The position numbers and the translations under genes were made by a program. Below the pieces are notes generated by a model. The model had not been told where the DNA came from and did no database searches. It saw nothing but the letters and a program-made list of their open reading frames with translations. DNA of 64,000 bases, from assembly GCF_004331415.1 (NCBI RefSeq), contig NZ_SJOP01000026.1, forward strand, positions 1 to 64,000, given 5' to 3'. Positions 24,577 through 34,025 of the stretch are shown here, one piece after another. The DNA is from Kosakonia quasisacchari. GTDB taxonomy: Bacteria; Pseudomonadota; Gammaproteobacteria; Enterobacterales; Enterobacteriaceae. Every line of letters starts with the position of its first letter. The stretch's first letter is position 1.

Positions 24577-26231
24577 AATCCATTCACTATGGTCTGGCGC
24601 TGGTTGCGCTGTTCGCCCTCTACTATGTTGTTCCACTGGAATATCGTCTGCTCTGGCAGCCGGATGAAACCCGCTATGCGGAGATCAGCCGCGAAATGCT
24701 CACCAGCGGCGACTGGATTGTGCCGCATTTCCTTGGCCTGCGTTATTTTGAAAAACCAATAGCCGGTTATTGGATCAATAGTATTGCGCAGTGGCTGTTT
24801 GGCCATAATAACGTCTCCGTGCGCCTGGGCTCTGTTTTCTCCATCACCGTGTCGGCGCTGTTAGTGGGCGCACTGGCGTGGAAAATGTGGCGCGACAAAC
24901 GTACTGCCGTGCTCTCGGCGGTGATCTTCCTGACGGCGTTTCTGGTGTATGGCATTAGCACTTATGCTGTGCTGGACCCGATGATCACGCTGTGGATGAC
25001 GCTGGCGATGCTCAGCTTCTGGCTGGCTGCGCAGGCGACGACGCTGCGGAGTAAGTTTGGCGGCTATGTCCTGCTTGGCGTGGCGTGCGGCATGGGCGTG
25101 ATGACCAAAGGTTTTCTCGCGCTGGCGGTGCCGGTGATTGGCGTACTGCCGTGGGTGATTGTTCACAAACGCTGGAAAGAGGTGCTGCTCTGGGGTTGGC
25201 TGGCCGTTCTCTGCTGCGTACTGACGGTGCTGCCGTGGGGACTGGCGATTGCGTCGCGCGAACCCGATTTCTGGCGCTACTTCTTCTGGGTTGAACATAT
25301 CCAACGTTTTGCGCAGCAGGACGCACAACACAAAGCGCCGTTCTGGTATTACATACCGTTCCTGATTTTAGGTTCTTTGCCGTGGCTGGCGCTACTGCCC
25401 GGTGCGCTGAAAACGGGCTGGCTGGCGCGTAAAGAGGGCATGCGGGAAGCGTTTTATCTGCTGGGTTGGGTCGTAATGCCGTTGCTGTTTTTCAGCATCG
25501 CCAAAGGGAAATTGCCGACTTACATTCTGCCCTGTTTCGCGCCGCTGGCGATGTTGATGGCGCGTTATGCCATGCAAATGGCTCAAACCAATGGGCGCGT
25601 ACTGCGCGTCAATGCGTGGATCAATATCGGTTTTGGTCTGGTTGGCGTGATTGCCGCGCTTGTGGTGTCGCCTTTGGGTTTCCTGAAACATCCGGTATGG
25701 ACGCAGATTGAGATCTACAAAGCAGCGCTGGCGGCGTTTGCTTTCCTGGCGTGGGCGCTGGTTGGGATGTTTACCTTGCGTGCCAGTGCCGAACGTTGGT
25801 CATACGCCGCGCTGTGTCCGTTGGCGATTGCGCTGTTGGTGGGGATCGTTATCCCGGACAAGGTGATGGATTCCAAGCAGCCGCAATTTTTGATCAACTT
25901 TGTTAACGAGCCGCTGACGCCGAGCCGCTACGTGCTGGCCGATAACGTTGGTGTTGCCGCAGGCCTGGCCTGGGAGCTGAAACGCTCAGATATCATGCTG
26001 TTCGGCACGCGCGGTGAGTTAACGTACGGTATGTCGTATCCTGACGGCGAAGGGCGGTTTGTGCGCGAAGACGATTTCACCGACTGGCTGTCACAACATC
26101 GTCAGGAAGGGGTTATTTCACTGGTGCTGCACCAGTCGAAAAAGGATGACTTTACTCGCATGCCGATACCGAAACCGGACAACGTTTATGTACAAGGGCG
26201 TATGGTCTTTATCCAGTATTTTCCACAATGA
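24573..26231 (+). CDS. arnT: Lipid A L-Ara4N transferase ArnT
   Basis: 552 residues. Integral-membrane GT83 glycosyltransferase (PMT family) that transfers L-Ara4N from undecaprenyl phosphate to lipid A on the periplasmic face, giving resistance to polymyxins. N-terminus MKSIHYGLALVALFALYYVV, then the acidic loop LLWQPDETRYAEISREML that holds catalytic Asp/Glu, about 12 membrane segments, and a periplasmic C-terminal domain. Start ATG 24573 overlaps the arnD stop and matches the E. coli start (MKS); the longer frame from 24450 lies in arnD. Confidence 0.96.
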   Translation: MKSIHYGLALVALFALYYVVPLEYRLLWQPDETRYAEISREMLTSGDWIVPHFLGLRYFEKPIAGYWINSIAQWLFGHNNVSVRLGSVFSITVSALLVGALAWKMWRDKRTAVLSAVIFLTAFLVYGISTYAVLDPMITLWMTLAMLSFWLAAQATTLRSKFGGYVLLGVACGMGVMTKGFLALAVPVIGVLPWVIVHKRWKEVLLWGWLAVLCCVLTVLPWGLAIASREPDFWRYFFWVEHIQRFAQQDAQHKAPFWYYIPFLILGSLPWLALLPGALKTGWLARKEGMREAFYLLGWVVMPLLFFSIAKGKLPTYILPCFAPLAMLMARYAMQMAQTNGRVLRVNAWINIGFGLVGVIAALVVSPLGFLKHPVWTQIEIYKAALAAFAFLAWALVGMFTLRASAERWSYAALCPLAIALLVGIVIPDKVMDSKQPQFLINFVNEPLTPSRYVLADNVGVAAGLAWELKRSDIMLFGTRGELTYGMSYPDGEGRFVREDDFTDWLSQHRQEGVISLVLHQSKKDDFTRMPIPKPDNVYVQGRMVFIQYFPQ

Positions 26232-26244
26232 TGAGTAAGCCGCG

Positions 26245-26583
26245 ATGACAAGCTGGCTCTGGCTCGCGCTGGCAAGCCTGCTCAGTTGCGTAGGCCAGTT
26301 GTGCCAGAAGCAGGCGACGCGTCCGGTGCCGATGGCCCAGCGGAGTAAGCATCTCGGCCTGTGGCTGGGGCTCGCGCTGATGGCACTCGGCGCGGGCATG
26401 GCGCTGTGGCTGCTGGTATTGCAGCGCATTCCTGTTGGCGTGGCATACCCGATGTTGAGCCTTAATTTTGTCTGGGTGACGCTGGCGGCACGTTTTCTCT
26501 GGCGTGAGCCAGTGAGCCTTCGCCATGCGTTCGGTGTGGCGCTGATTATCATTGGCATTGTGTTGCTGGGGAGCTCGCTATGA
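26245..26583 (+). CDS. arnE: Undecaprenyl-phosphate-Ara4N flippase subunit ArnE
   Basis: 112 residues, SMR/EamA-like small membrane protein with four predicted helices (TSWLWLALASLLSCVGQLCQ at the start, RHAFGVALIIIGIVLLGSSL at the end). Works with ArnF to flip the lipid-linked sugar to the periplasmic side. It starts 13 bases after arnT and overlaps arnF by 4 bases. Confidence 0.94.
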   Translation: MTSWLWLALASLLSCVGQLCQKQATRPVPMAQRSKHLGLWLGLALMALGAGMALWLLVLQRIPVGVAYPMLSLNFVWVTLAARFLWREPVSLRHAFGVALIIIGIVLLGSSL

Positions 26584-26981
26584 AGGGGCTGCACTGGGCA
26601 TTACTCAGTGTGTTGCTGGTAAGCGGCGCACAACTGATGTTGCGCTATGCGATGGTGTCGCTGCCACCGGTGACATTCTCGTGGTCTTTTGTCTCGGTGC
26701 TGTTGCAACCGCAAAAAGGCACGCTAGCGCTGATGTTTGGTCTGTTTGGGTATCTGGCATCAATGGGCTGCTGGTATTTTGCCCTGCACCATTTGCCGCT
26801 GAGTAAGGCGTATGCCTTGCTGAGCCTGAGCTACATTCTGGTGTGGGCGGCGGCCATCTGGCTTCCCGGATGGCACGAACCGTTTTCCCTACGCGGCGCT
26901 TTGGGTGTGCTGGTCATTGTGGCGGGCGTGCTGGTTATTTTTCTTCCCCGACGATCTCGATCTGGTCGGCAGCGAGAGTAA
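26580..26981 (+). CDS. arnF: Undecaprenyl-phosphate-Ara4N flippase subunit ArnF
   Basis: 133 residues, four predicted helices; GLFGYLASMGCWYFALHHLP and LSKAYALLSLSYILVWAAAI are typical of ArnF. E. coli ArnF ends shortly after the last helix (IFLP plus ~7 residues), while this protein continues as RRSRSGRQRE. The extension lies in the 47 bases that overlap the 3' end of acpT on the other strand, so the arn operon was joined directly onto acpT, and the two operons share their ends. Confidence 0.94.
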   Translation: MKGLHWALLSVLLVSGAQLMLRYAMVSLPPVTFSWSFVSVLLQPQKGTLALMFGLFGYLASMGCWYFALHHLPLSKAYALLSLSYILVWAAAIWLPGWHEPFSLRGALGVLVIVAGVLVIFLPRRSRSGRQRE

Positions 26982-27522
26982 AAGGCGTGGGAGTGCAGAC
27001 CGCGAGACTTAGCCCCGTACAGTGAGAATGGCTAAGGTGTAGATTGAGAGGGTTGCAACTGTCTATGCTGACGATCTCCCAGGCGCTGCCGCCATGCTGT
27101 TTGATAATGGCCTCTTTACGTGTCCAGATGCGCCAGAACGCGTCCAGTTGCTGCGCGGGATGCTCCTGCTCGATTTCACGGTGTTCCGCCTGGCTAAACA
27201 CCGCATTCGCCAGGCTACGCCAGTTACTACGCGGGCGTATCACTTCGATATCGCAGCCGACTTCGCCTTCATCGCTCACCAGCAAAGCAATATGATCGCC
27301 GCTGTGGCTCAGGCTAAACCATAACGGCAGATTGCCAGCAAGCGCGGGCTTACCCTGCTCTCCATAAACTATCTCCGGCAACGGGGAGAGCACGCGGTTA
27401 AGCAAAAGCCGCCCGGCAAGCCAGCTATTATGACGAGCGCCGGATGGCGCCGCTGATTTTAGCTCAGTTGGGATCTCCTGCGCGCACAACCCAGTAATAG
27501 TAGCCAGTAAAACACGATACAT
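26935..27522 (-). CDS. acpT: 4'-phosphopantetheinyl transferase AcpT
   Basis: 195 residues, same length as E. coli AcpT. It transfers the phosphopantetheine arm of CoA to carrier proteins. Sfp-type motifs: HSGDHIALLVSDEGEVGCDI (Mg-binding Asp) and FWRIWTRKEAIIKQHGGSAW. It starts 2 bases after the apeR stop and is the last gene of the aryl polyene operon, so its substrates are most likely ApeE and ApeF. In E. coli K-12, acpT is known as an orphan whose cognate carrier genes were lost; here they are present. Its 3' end overlaps arnF by 47 bases. Confidence 0.95.
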   Translation of the reverse strand: MYRVLLATITGLCAQEIPTELKSAAPSGARHNSWLAGRLLLNRVLSPLPEIVYGEQGKPALAGNLPLWFSLSHSGDHIALLVSDEGEVGCDIEVIRPRSNWRSLANAVFSQAEHREIEQEHPAQQLDAFWRIWTRKEAIIKQHGGSAWEIVSIDSCNPLNLHLSHSHCTGLSLAVCTPTPFTLAADQIEIVGEEK

Positions 27523-27524
27523 TG

Positions 27525-28754
27525 TTACGCCCAGCGTTTGATGATGATTGAAGTATTTATTCCGCCAAACGCAAAGTTATTGCTTTGCAGGAATTCACAA
27601 TCAATATGTCTTGCTTCACCGCGGATATAATCCAGTTCGCCGCAATTTTCATCCGGTGTCGTCAGGTTTAGCGTAGGCGCAAACCAGCCTTCGCGCATCA
27701 TTTGCAGGCTCATCCACGCTTCAAGTGCGCCACATGCGCCAAGCGTATGACCGAAGTAGCTTTTTAATGAGGAGATGGGCACCGTATTACCGAAGATGGC
27801 AGCGGTTGCCTGGCTTTCTGCAATATCACCCCGATCGGTGGCTGTGCCGTGTGCGGATATGTAGCCGATATCCTGCGGGCTGAGCCCAGCGATGTTAAGT
27901 GCCTGCTCCATACAAATTTGCATCGTCTCACGCTGGGGCTGAGTGATATGCGCGGCATCGCAGTTGGTGGCAAACCCGACAATCTCGCCATAAATGGTGG
28001 CACCGCGCGCTTTTGCATGTTCCAGCTCTTCCAGAATCAGCGTTCCTGCGCCTTCACCAATTACCAGACCATCACGGCGGGCATCAAATGGAGACGGTGT
28101 GGTTTTCGGCTCATCATTGCGTTGGCTGGTGGCGAAAAGCGTATCAAAAACGGCAGCTTCCGATGGACATAACTCTTCCGCACCACCCGCGACCATCACA
28201 TCCTGATAACCGTGCCGAATGGCTTCCCAGGCGTAGCCTATCGCTTGGCTACCTGAAGTACAGGCGCTGGATGTAGGGATCACCCGACCACGCAACCCGA
28301 AAAACAGGCCGGTGTTAACCGCGGTGGTGTGCGGCATCATCTGCACATAGGTGGTGCCAGTGATGTTATTGGTGTGTTTTTCGGTCAGCATGGTCGCAAA
28401 TTCGCTTACCGGACCAGTGCTGCCGGTCGACGAACCATACGCAATGCCGGTTCGGCCCTGGGTGAGTACCGGATCATCGATTAACCCGGCCTGCTCCAGC
28501 GCCAGTTCGCTGGCTCTGGTGGAGAGCAACGAGACGCGTCCCATCGCGCGGATGCGTTTGCGGGTGTAGTTTTCCGGCAGTACAAAATCATCAATAGGCG
28601 CGCCCAGCAGGGTATGCAGTCCATCATAAATTTGCCATTCCGGCATTTTCCGTACGGCATTCTCATAAGCCAGTAACCGCTTCGCAACTTCCTGCCAGTT
28701 TTGACCAAAGGCGGTAACGCCGCCCATACCGGTAATGACTACGCGACGCGTCAT
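27525..28754 (-). CDS. apeR: Aryl polyene ketosynthase ApeR (FabF-like)
   Basis: 409 residues. 3-oxoacyl-ACP synthase with complete triad: Cys in TSSACTSGSQA, His in ISAHGTATDRGD, His in SYFGHTLGACGALEA, and the GGINTSIIIK glycine loop at the end. In published APE systems ApeR is a second ketosynthase beside ApeO-ApeC; its exact share in chain start or elongation is not settled here. Start overlaps the apeQ stop by 4 bases. Confidence 0.92.
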   Translation of the reverse strand: MTRRVVITGMGGVTAFGQNWQEVAKRLLAYENAVRKMPEWQIYDGLHTLLGAPIDDFVLPENYTRKRIRAMGRVSLLSTRASELALEQAGLIDDPVLTQGRTGIAYGSSTGSTGPVSEFATMLTEKHTNNITGTTYVQMMPHTTAVNTGLFFGLRGRVIPTSSACTSGSQAIGYAWEAIRHGYQDVMVAGGAEELCPSEAAVFDTLFATSQRNDEPKTTPSPFDARRDGLVIGEGAGTLILEELEHAKARGATIYGEIVGFATNCDAAHITQPQRETMQICMEQALNIAGLSPQDIGYISAHGTATDRGDIAESQATAAIFGNTVPISSLKSYFGHTLGACGALEAWMSLQMMREGWFAPTLNLTTPDENCGELDYIRGEARHIDCEFLQSNNFAFGGINTSIIIKRWA

Positions 28755-29482
28755 AGCATGCCTCCGTTAATCGAAATGACCTGGCGGGTAACATAACCCG
28801 CAATATTGGACATTAAATAGCTGGCGAGCCCGGCTACCTCTTGGGTTTGACCCATCCGTTTCATCGGGATCAGGGACATCGCTTCTTTCAGCGCCGCCTC
28901 TTCCATCTCAATCATGCCGGTGTCAATCAGGCCCGGAGCTATGCAATTCACGGTGATTTTGCGTTTCGCCAGTTCGATAGCCAGCGCTTTCGTCGCACCT
29001 ATGATACCCGCTTTAGCTGCGCTGTAGTTGACCTGGCCACGGTTGCCCATCACGCCGGAGACTGACGAAAGCGTAATGATGCGCCCGCCATTGCGGGCGG
29101 CAATCATGGGCATAATGCAGGGTTGGATCACATTGTAAAAGCTGTCGAGGTTGGTATGGATGACCGCATCCCAGTCTTCTTCGCTCAGCGCCGGGAAGGC
29201 TGCGTCGCGTGCAATCCCGGCATTGCTGACCACGCCGTACCAGGCGCCGTGGCGGACAATTTCGCTCTCTAGCACCTCACGACATTGCTCGCGGTTACCA
29301 ACATCGAAACTGAGCAGCCGTCCGCTTCCCCCAGCCTGTTCAATCGCGTGCAGCGTTTGCAGCGCGCCTTGCTCATCGCGATGGTAATGCACGCCGATCG
29401 TAAAACCGTCTGCGGCAAGTTGTTGGGCGATGGCGCGGCCGATGCCTTTGCTGGCACCAGTGACCAATACGGAACGATTCAT
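28751..29482 (-). CDS. apeQ: Aryl polyene 3-ketoacyl-ACP reductase ApeQ (FabG-like)
   Basis: 243 residues. Classical SDR of the FabG type: VTGASKGIGRAIAQQL at the N-terminus, SNAGIARDAAF, catalytic Ser in ITLSSVSGVMGN with YSAAK, and the end GYVTRQVISINGGML. It reduces the beta-keto group after each condensation, using NADPH. ATGA overlaps on both sides with apeP and apeR. Confidence 0.93.
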   Translation of the reverse strand: MNRSVLVTGASKGIGRAIAQQLAADGFTIGVHYHRDEQGALQTLHAIEQAGGSGRLLSFDVGNREQCREVLESEIVRHGAWYGVVSNAGIARDAAFPALSEEDWDAVIHTNLDSFYNVIQPCIMPMIAARNGGRIITLSSVSGVMGNRGQVNYSAAKAGIIGATKALAIELAKRKITVNCIAPGLIDTGMIEMEEAALKEAMSLIPMKRMGQTQEVAGLASYLMSNIAGYVTRQVISINGGML

Positions 29483-29955
29483 GCCGTTTTTCCTTGAATA
29501 AAAAGTGACGTTAACTCTTCCTTTGTCGGCTGGAAGGTGTTGACCCTGCCCGAAGCCAGTGTGTTGGCCTGGGTCTTAATGGTACAGTCGAAGCTGCCGA
29601 AACGTTCATCCTGCATCAGGAGTCTGACGTGGATATCAAGCACGGAATTCGCTGGCAGCGAATTCGCCACACAGGTTAATTCTCTGGCACCCAACACCAT
29701 ACCGAGGGCAATACTTCCCTCACCGCGTTGCTGGCGATGCCAGCCCGACCAGACACCAATACTTTGCGCCATCAGTTCGAGCGCATACCAGCCAGGCAAG
29801 TGACCTTCGGCATCAATAAACGGTGCAAGGACACCTTGCTTGTCGACGGTCACGCGGCAGTGGGCGCAATCGTCTCCGACAGCGATGACCTCTTTCAGCA
29901 GGATCATCGGTGCCTCGTGAGGTAAATAGGCACCGGGCGCAAGGTAATGGCTCAT
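29479..29955 (-). CDS. apeP: Aryl polyene dehydratase subunit ApeP (hotdog fold)
   Basis: 158 residues from ATG 29955, which overlaps the apeO stop (ATGA). An upstream frame in apeO is rejected. Hotdog-fold 3-hydroxyacyl-ACP dehydratase-like protein: LPHEAPMILLKEVIAVGDDC, then GWYALELMAQSIGVWSGWHR. In studied APE systems ApeP acts together with the FabZ-like ApeI as the dehydratase; that pairing is established knowledge of the family, not seen in sequence. Confidence 0.9.
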   Translation of the reverse strand: MSHYLAPGAYLPHEAPMILLKEVIAVGDDCAHCRVTVDKQGVLAPFIDAEGHLPGWYALELMAQSIGVWSGWHRQQRGEGSIALGMVLGARELTCVANSLPANSVLDIHVRLLMQDERFGSFDCTIKTQANTLASGRVNTFQPTKEELTSLFIQGKTA

Positions 29956-31121
29956 GACACTCTCCCCAGCAAAATGCTGGCGTTGTTTCCGCCAAAGGCG
30001 AAGGAGTTCGATAAAATCACTGGGCGTGAAAGCGGCTGGGGGTCGCTTAGCAGGCCACACTCCGGCAAGGTTGTATCCTTCGGCGAATGACTGAAATCCT
30101 GAGGCGGCAAGGGAAGATCGCGCAGCAGAATCAGCGCGCTTAGTGCCGCTTCGGTGATGCCTGCCGCGCCGAGAGTGTGACCGGTCAAATGTTTAGTCGA
30201 GCTACAGGGAATACTGTCACCAAACAGCGTATGTACGACTTGCGATTCAATTTGATCGTTAAGGATCGTAGCGGTACCGTGCAAATTGATATAACCAACG
30301 TCGTCTGGTGTCAGGCCCGCTTGGGCGAGCGCCATATTTATTGCGCGAATCGCGCCTTCGCCTTGAGGATGCGGTGCGGAAATATGCCAGGCGTCGCTGG
30401 ATTCCCCGCAGCCTAACAGCGCCAGCGGCTGCGGTTCCCGGGTCAGAACCATCAGCGCGGCGGCCTCACCAATAGTGATGCCGCAACGGTCGCGACCAAA
30501 CGGCTGACATAATGTCGGCGAGAAGGATTCAAGACTATTAAAGCCGTTGATCGGCATCTGGCTGAGTGTATCTGCGCCGCCAACGATGGCGACATCCGCG
30601 AGCCCCGCGTTAATCAGGCGCTGACCATTAATGATCGCTCTGGCGCTGGATGAACACGCGGTAGAAACCGTAAATGCCGGGCCGTCGAGGGCCAGCCAGT
30701 GGCTTAAAAAACGCGACGGATCTCCTAGCTCCTGTTGCGAATAGCGCCATTCGAGGCTCTCTTCGCCGTTATGCAGGTAATGAACGTGTTTACCCCCTTC
30801 CTCCAGGCCTGATGTGCTGGTGCCCAAAACGACGGCAACGCGATCTCGTCCATAGTGGGAAATCGCCTCATTCACTGTCTGCTGGATCTGTTCCAGCGCG
30901 ACCAGCAAAAGCTGGTTGTTACGGCTGCGATGCGCCTGCCACACCTCGGGCATCAGTGGAAGTTCTGCATCCACGCCGCCGAGCATGACTTCAGCATCGC
31001 CCTGTAACCAGCCTTTTCGGCTGATCATGCCCGGGGCGACGCCACGGCACAGATTGGCAGCGATTTCATCGCAGGTGTTGCCCAGCGCGTTAATCATGCC
31101 AATCGCGGAAATGTAGATCAT
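29952..31121 (-). CDS. apeO: Aryl polyene ketosynthase ApeO
   Basis: 389 residues from ATG 31121 (MIYISAIGMINALG), one base after the apeN stop; 18 further codons upstream lie inside apeN and are rejected. Full active site: Cys in TVSTACSSSARAI, His in INLHGTATILND and His in LTGHTLGAAGITEA. In characterised aryl polyene systems ApeO forms a heterodimer with the chain-length factor ApeC and extends the polyene with malonyl units. Cytosolic. Confidence 0.93.
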   Translation of the reverse strand: MIYISAIGMINALGNTCDEIAANLCRGVAPGMISRKGWLQGDAEVMLGGVDAELPLMPEVWQAHRSRNNQLLLVALEQIQQTVNEAISHYGRDRVAVVLGTSTSGLEEGGKHVHYLHNGEESLEWRYSQQELGDPSRFLSHWLALDGPAFTVSTACSSSARAIINGQRLINAGLADVAIVGGADTLSQMPINGFNSLESFSPTLCQPFGRDRCGITIGEAAALMVLTREPQPLALLGCGESSDAWHISAPHPQGEGAIRAINMALAQAGLTPDDVGYINLHGTATILNDQIESQVVHTLFGDSIPCSSTKHLTGHTLGAAGITEAALSALILLRDLPLPPQDFSHSPKDTTLPECGLLSDPQPLSRPVILSNSFAFGGNNASILLGRVS

Positions 31122-31122
31122 C

Positions 31123-31707
31123 TCAGTCACCCAGATATTGAATGGTGATGTGGTATTTAAAGACGTGCTGCTCAATGCTAATCGGCTCGCGTTTGCCTTT
31201 GCGCTGCAGGTAGGTGATTTCCGTCACCAGCTTCCCGCGCGCATTGCGAAGCTCGCGTTTGTCGCCTGTGTCGGTGAGCGTCCAGCCTTTCGGTAACTGC
31301 GGCTGCCAGACGGCGACAGGCCAGTGGCTGATCATTACATCGGCCAATACCTGGCTTGCCGGTGGCAACTGCGGTACGACGATAGATTGCTCAGTATGAA
31401 TACCGTTTTCGTCATAGGTGACGAGGAACAGGCGAATCCCCACGGACGAGAGCCCGGCGAGCGTGATTTTTTTCTCGTCGGCGGTCATCATCACCAGCAG
31501 CGACTGTGTTTGCCCATTAAAACTGCCGGTGAGTAGCTGCTGGGAATTGACCGCCGGGCTAATACCCGGCGCCGGTAACGTCACGCGCGTGCCGGGTTCC
31601 AGCCATGCTTGCGGGCGGGTGCTATCGGAGGAGTGCGTGGTGTGACTGCATCCGGTGAGCAGTAGGGCAGTGGCCAGCGCCATGCCAGTCCAGAGGGTGC
31701 GGTTCAT
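31123..31707 (-). CDS. apeN: Aryl polyene cluster lipoprotein ApeN (DUF3261)
   Basis: 194 residues with a lipoprotein signal (MNRTLWTGMALATALLLTGC, lipobox LTGC). The mature part matches DUF3261 proteins that always accompany APE clusters next to the MMPL exporter and LolA-like protein. It probably helps move or anchor the APE lipid at the outer membrane; inferred from context. ATGA overlap with apeM. Confidence 0.88.
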   Translation of the reverse strand: MNRTLWTGMALATALLLTGCSHTTHSSDSTRPQAWLEPGTRVTLPAPGISPAVNSQQLLTGSFNGQTQSLLVMMTADEKKITLAGLSSVGIRLFLVTYDENGIHTEQSIVVPQLPPASQVLADVMISHWPVAVWQPQLPKGWTLTDTGDKRELRNARGKLVTEITYLQRKGKREPISIEQHVFKYHITIQYLGD

Positions 31708-34025
31708 CGTTTTCTCTCTTTTTTACCCGGCATTGCGAGCGGTGAAAGTAAAAAGGCGGTAAAAATGCCGCTTACCAGCACGATGCCAAAACAGCTAATC
31801 GCCTGGGTATCGCTGAATACCAGCATGCCCAACGTGAGGAGCGTTGTAACCATCGCCAGCGAGATCGCCAGCAGCGAGGTGAGTGGTGTGCCGCGTGGGT
31901 TACTGAAAAACAGCGTGTAGTTAATGCCAATCCCTAGCACCAGCACCAGCGCCAGCAGGGAGAAGAGGTTGACCGAATGACCGCTTAGCGACAATGCTGC
32001 CAGCCCGCAACCGAGTGACAACACTGAAGGGACAAGGCTGATAAGCCCCTTTTTCCAGCCGAGACGAAGCACGGCACCCGCCGCGATCACCGCCAGCGCA
32101 ACACACAACAGGCCGGTTAACACCAGACGATAGAGCGCGAAAAGGCTGTCGAAAGCGCTTTTTCGATCCACCCAGACAATACCCGGTTGCGCCAGTGCCA
32201 GCGCACTTAACGCTGCGCTATCTTTTACGCCATCAACGGGCACCAGCACGCCGCTTTGCCCGTCTGGTATGGTCAGCCACAGTAAGCGCCAGCCTTCACT
32301 GGCAGGGTTGGCAAGCCATGCATCAACCGTGACCGTCATTGGGCTGAGATCGGGGGTAACCGCCTGCAAACCGGCACTTTGTAAGGTTTTAGCCACGGTG
32401 GGCGCGGCATTTTTTAGTAACGTCAGATCCTGCTGCTGGCGTGAGACCGAGTTGATCGGCACATAACGAAAACCCGAAATTGCGCCGTTCTCGCGCGCTT
32501 GTTCCAGACGTGGAATAAACGCTTCCAGACGTTCCAGTGTCTGCTGGGGATTTTCGCCATACACCACAAACCATTTCTGATCGACACTCTGTCCGGTGAG
32601 AGCAGTGATGGCTTTTTCCTGCGCAAGGATGTTCTGCGGTAATGCCTGTAACTGGCTGATATCGTCATTGATGCGTAGCGTTGACAGCCCGGCAAGAGAG
32701 ACTACCGCCATTAGCAGTGGCAACCCCACCGACAGTTTTTTATTGCGCCGCCAGGCTGCCAGCCAGCGCAGTAACAGCACCATCGCAGGCACGGGACGCA
32801 CCGGTAAACCACGGCACAGCCAGGGGTGCCAGAAGACGACAGTCAGGCAAGAGGCGCTGAGCCCGGTGGCGGCGAAAATCGCCATCTGACGAATTCCGGG
32901 GAAGGGTGCGAGCATCATGATCAGATACGCCACGACGGTTGTCGCCAGTGCCATCAACAGCGCATTTCGTACCTTTGCCAGGCTTTGCCATGGCGATGAC
33001 TCTGCGCCATGCACCATACGTTCGGTGAGATAGTAAAGTGTATAGTCCGCAGAGATCCCGATGATGCTCATGCTCATCACCAGCGTCATCAGGTGCAACT
33101 CGCCGAAGACCAGCAGCGTCACTACCGTACCGGCCAGCGCGCCAACGGCGATTGAAAGCAGGCATAACAGCAGTGGGCGCAAGGAGCGGAACACGGCAAC
33201 AATCAACAGCATGACGCCGACGATAGTTGCGATCCCCAACGTTGAAATGTCGCGCTTTGCCTGCTGGCTGGCGTAGTCGCTATAGAATACCGTGCCGCGT
33301 GATAGCAATTGCGCCTGTGGAAACTGCTTCTTGAACTGTGTTTCCAGCGAGCCGAGCGTGGCGACAAACTGGTGTGTTTGCTGCATATCGAAGGAGGAGC
33401 CTGCCAGCTCGCCGTGGAGCAGATACCAGTAGTTGCCGTCGTTGTCCTGGGTGACTAACCACCCATCCATCAACCGCAGTCGCTGCGTATTTTGCGCCAT
33501 CGCCAATTGTGCGCCGCGCATCAACATTAGCGGATCGTTTTGCAGCTCTTTACCCGATACGCCGGAAAAGGCCGAGTAAAGCTGAGTCAGCACCCATTGT
33601 GCCTGCGCTTCGCCGCCGTTTTGCAGACGCGCGCGTGTTGCGCTATCAAGCAGAGCGTTACGGTGCTGCCAGAAAAATGCGCCCCACGCTTGCTGACTCT
33701 TTGTATCCATCGCGCCTTTCAGGTGATTAACCGCCTGCGATTGACCTAACAGCGTCAGCCAGTATTGCGCCACCTCGGGATTGGCCTGTTTACCAGGGCT
33801 GACCAACCAGACGAGTTGCTTATCGAGGCGTTGCATAAAGCCGTCATTCAATGCCGCAGGCAGCGCGCCCATGGTCTGTGCCGGGAGCATCGCCAGTACG
33901 CTGCTGTTCATTCGCGCTTTGGGAAGCAGCACGAGCAGCATACCCAGCATCACCAGGCATACTGCGCCCCACAGTAGCGCCGGGCGCGGGGAATTAGTGT
34001 GTCGTAAAACGTTGGCGTTCGTCAT
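31704..34025 (-). CDS. apeM: Aryl polyene MMPL/RND-type exporter ApeM
   Basis: 773 residues. Large inner-membrane protein with two repeated units, each a periplasmic domain plus about six helices, as in MMPL/RND lipid exporters. Visible: N-terminal helix LLWGAVCLVMLGMLLVLL, first helical bundle around ISTLGIATIVGVMLLIVAVF and SMSIIGISADYTLYYLTERM (the Asp-Tyr motif of MMPL), second bundle around LVLGIGINYTLFFSNPRG. It likely takes the APE glycerolipid out of the inner membrane. Overlaps the end of apeL by 32 bases. Confidence 0.92.
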   Translation of the reverse strand: MTNANVLRHTNSPRPALLWGAVCLVMLGMLLVLLPKARMNSSVLAMLPAQTMGALPAALNDGFMQRLDKQLVWLVSPGKQANPEVAQYWLTLLGQSQAVNHLKGAMDTKSQQAWGAFFWQHRNALLDSATRARLQNGGEAQAQWVLTQLYSAFSGVSGKELQNDPLMLMRGAQLAMAQNTQRLRLMDGWLVTQDNDGNYWYLLHGELAGSSFDMQQTHQFVATLGSLETQFKKQFPQAQLLSRGTVFYSDYASQQAKRDISTLGIATIVGVMLLIVAVFRSLRPLLLCLLSIAVGALAGTVVTLLVFGELHLMTLVMSMSIIGISADYTLYYLTERMVHGAESSPWQSLAKVRNALLMALATTVVAYLIMMLAPFPGIRQMAIFAATGLSASCLTVVFWHPWLCRGLPVRPVPAMVLLLRWLAAWRRNKKLSVGLPLLMAVVSLAGLSTLRINDDISQLQALPQNILAQEKAITALTGQSVDQKWFVVYGENPQQTLERLEAFIPRLEQARENGAISGFRYVPINSVSRQQQDLTLLKNAAPTVAKTLQSAGLQAVTPDLSPMTVTVDAWLANPASEGWRLLWLTIPDGQSGVLVPVDGVKDSAALSALALAQPGIVWVDRKSAFDSLFALYRLVLTGLLCVALAVIAAGAVLRLGWKKGLISLVPSVLSLGCGLAALSLSGHSVNLFSLLALVLVLGIGINYTLFFSNPRGTPLTSLLAISLAMVTTLLTLGMLVFSDTQAISCFGIVLVSGIFTAFLLSPLAMPGKKERKR

